Below are positions 63,011 through 64,000 of a stretch of DNA of 64,000 nucleotides, one piece after another (within the stretch, counting starts at the first letter, position 1; each line of letters opens with the position of its first letter). The position numbers and the translations under genes are program-made. Below the pieces are notes generated by a model. That model was given only the letters and a program-made list of their open reading frames with translations. It made no database searches and was not told the DNA's origin. The stretch is taken from contig NZ_AAWS01000030.1 in assembly GCF_000169175.1 (NCBI RefSeq), forward strand, positions 44,428 through 108,427. The letters run 5' to 3'. This stretch comes from Microscilla marina ATCC 23134 (GTDB lineage: Bacteria; Bacteroidota; Bacteroidia; Cytophagales; Microscillaceae).

Positions 63011-63769
63011 TTAAATAAAATGATCAACAATAATGAGAAATTCTGCCCGCTTCTCTAAAAAGCCGTAGTGTCCTGTATTTTTGAGTACTGCCAAGCCTGC
63101 GTCAGGAATTTCCTTTTCCATAATTTTAGCATGTGCCAAAGGAGTAGCCGTATCGTGTTCGCCCCAAACCAGTAGGGTAGATGCTTGCATTTTTGGTAAT
63201 AAATGGCGCAAATCCTCATTCACAACCTTTACCAATGTTTGGCGCATTACTCCTGAGGCGTTTTTGTAATCACTAGAACCTGATTTTTTCCGATATTTCT
63301 CCAGTACTTGCTCAGAATAGTTTCTGAGGATGGGAAGTTTAAATATATTCTTTATTATTTTATAAGAATATACCTTGACATAATAATCAAGCTTGCGTTT
63401 AGGTTTCAGCCCTGCACCTCCAGTCAGAATCACCTTCTGAATACTGGCATGTTTGGCAGACAATCGGATAGACACCCGCCCCCCAAAAGAATGCCCCAAC
63501 AAAATGGGGTTTGTTATATTGAGGGCAGAAATAAACTGTTCGGTCAAAGCAGCGTATTCTTCAGTGCTCCAGGGTTCAGGAGGGTTGGGAGTTTTGCCAA
63601 AGCCAGGAAAGTCAATACTATATGTAGTAAAGCGTTGCGAGAAATGGTCTTGGATAGGCTTAAAAATTTCCAGATCACACCCCCACCCATGCAACAACAA
63701 TAAATTAGGTCCGCTTCCGGTAATTTTGTAATGTATCGGAATATTTTGAATATCTATAGTTTTGTTCAT
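63011..63769 (-). CDS. Alpha/beta-hydrolase fold protein
   Basis: Encodes 252 residues from the ATG at 63769; 27 further codons are open upstream but look non-coding. LLLLHGWGCDLEIFKP forms the oxyanion hole region, GHSFGGR the nucleophile elbow (Ser), VWGEHDTATP the acid, and NTGHYGFLEKR the catalytic His, so the triad is complete. Substrate unknown. It is 38 bases upstream of the MurF-like ligase gene and probably co-transcribed, which suggests a cell-wall-related ester or peptide substrate. Confidence 0.88.
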   Translation of the reverse strand: MNKTIDIQNIPIHYKITGSGPNLLLLHGWGCDLEIFKPIQDHFSQRFTTYSIDFPGFGKTPNPPEPWSTEEYAALTEQFISALNITNPILLGHSFGGRVSIRLSAKHASIQKVILTGGAGLKPKRKLDYYVKVYSYKIIKNIFKLPILRNYSEQVLEKYRKKSGSSDYKNASGVMRQTLVKVVNEDLRHLLPKMQASTLLVWGEHDTATPLAHAKIMEKEIPDAGLAVLKNTGHYGFLEKRAEFLIIVDHFI

Positions 63770-63941
63770 ACCACCACACCTTTTGAGGTTTGTGTCTCTT
63801 GTGAAAGACTCCTCATTGCTAAAATTCTTCAAAGTTATGTGCAACCTCAATTAGATTGCAATAAAAAACCTGTTTTTTTCAGTTCCCTAGCCCAAAAAGG
63901 GATTTTTGTTGTTCATTGGGTTACATAAAACTGTTTTTAGT

Positions 63942-64000
63942 ATGAAGAAAACACGAACACATAAGACAAAACCATTGACTTGCAAGTACAAGAGGGCAGA
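63942..64000 (+). CDS. Possible start of a plus-strand gene, cut by the window end
   Basis: An ATG at 63942 opens 19 codons (MKKTRTHKTKPLTCKYKRA) to the window edge. They are basic and show no motif. Whether this is a gene cannot be judged from the part visible. Confidence 0.2.
   Translation, partial: MKKTRTHKTKPLTCKYKRA

Overview
The window looks like chromosomal DNA of a marine gliding Bacteroidetes of the order Cytophagales; the style resembles Microscilla, but that is an impression and not a proven assignment. Supporting signs are AT-rich intergenic DNA, -7 boxes of the form TAnnTTTG with an upstream TTG, weak Shine-Dalgarno sites, many lipoprotein signals, long TPR regulators and large families of structured intergenic repeats.

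Layout. 1-4.4 kb: a minus-strand operon of two imelysin-type lipoproteins around a two-haem DUF1111 lipoprotein, running into a partial HTTM-like membrane protein; probably iron or copper related. 4.7-9.4 kb: housekeeping genes (def, ruvX) followed by a hemerythrin protein, a zinc-ribbon methyltransferase and an RmlD-like reductase. 9.7-11.4 kb: a NACHT-type STAND ATPase with C-terminal leucine-rich repeats, similar in layout to NLR immune proteins. 11.5-19.9 kb: an exported amidohydrolase, a crotonase, small membrane or secreted proteins, a double-glycine peptide, an FHA protein, a TPR/LuxR-type regulator and a Cys-rich lipoprotein. 20.4-22.7 kb: a mobile-DNA zone with an ORF-less group II intron and an IS110-family element with its long non-coding end. 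22.8-27 kb: YciI, an ECF sigma factor with a coupled membrane protein, and small unknown genes among structured repeats.

27.1-34.0 kb (minus strand): a six-gene biosynthetic cluster of Rieske oxygenase, BtaA-like aminocarboxypropyl transferase, extended SDR, metallo-beta-lactamase hydrolase, adenylate-forming enzyme and KAS III-like synthase. It probably makes an unusual lipid or acyl metabolite; the product is unknown. It is followed by a gene-free array of six ~156-bp hairpin-rich repeats (34.17-35.1 kb).

35.2-51.1 kb (minus strand): a Wzx/Wzy-type exopolysaccharide locus headed by a CheY-like regulator and a polyprenyl-phosphate sugar transferase with a receiver-like N-terminus. It continues with an OEP half-protein, a Wzz/kinase-like co-polymerase, flippase, polymerase, acyltransferase and six glycosyltransferases, two of them a tandem duplicate. 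51.3-54.5 kb: an IS4-like transposase without an ATG, about 1 kb of gene-free AT-rich DNA, and an FkbM methyltransferase. 55.2-61.4 kb (plus strand): a signalling group of sigma-54 response regulator, FIST sensor and large hybrid histidine kinase. 61.4-63.8 kb (minus strand): a membrane-anchored MurF-like ligase with an alpha/beta hydrolase.

I saw no rRNA, tRNA or CRISPR array. The most striking non-genic feature is the number of repeat families. At least four distinct families recur within these 64 kb, and several sit inside operons.
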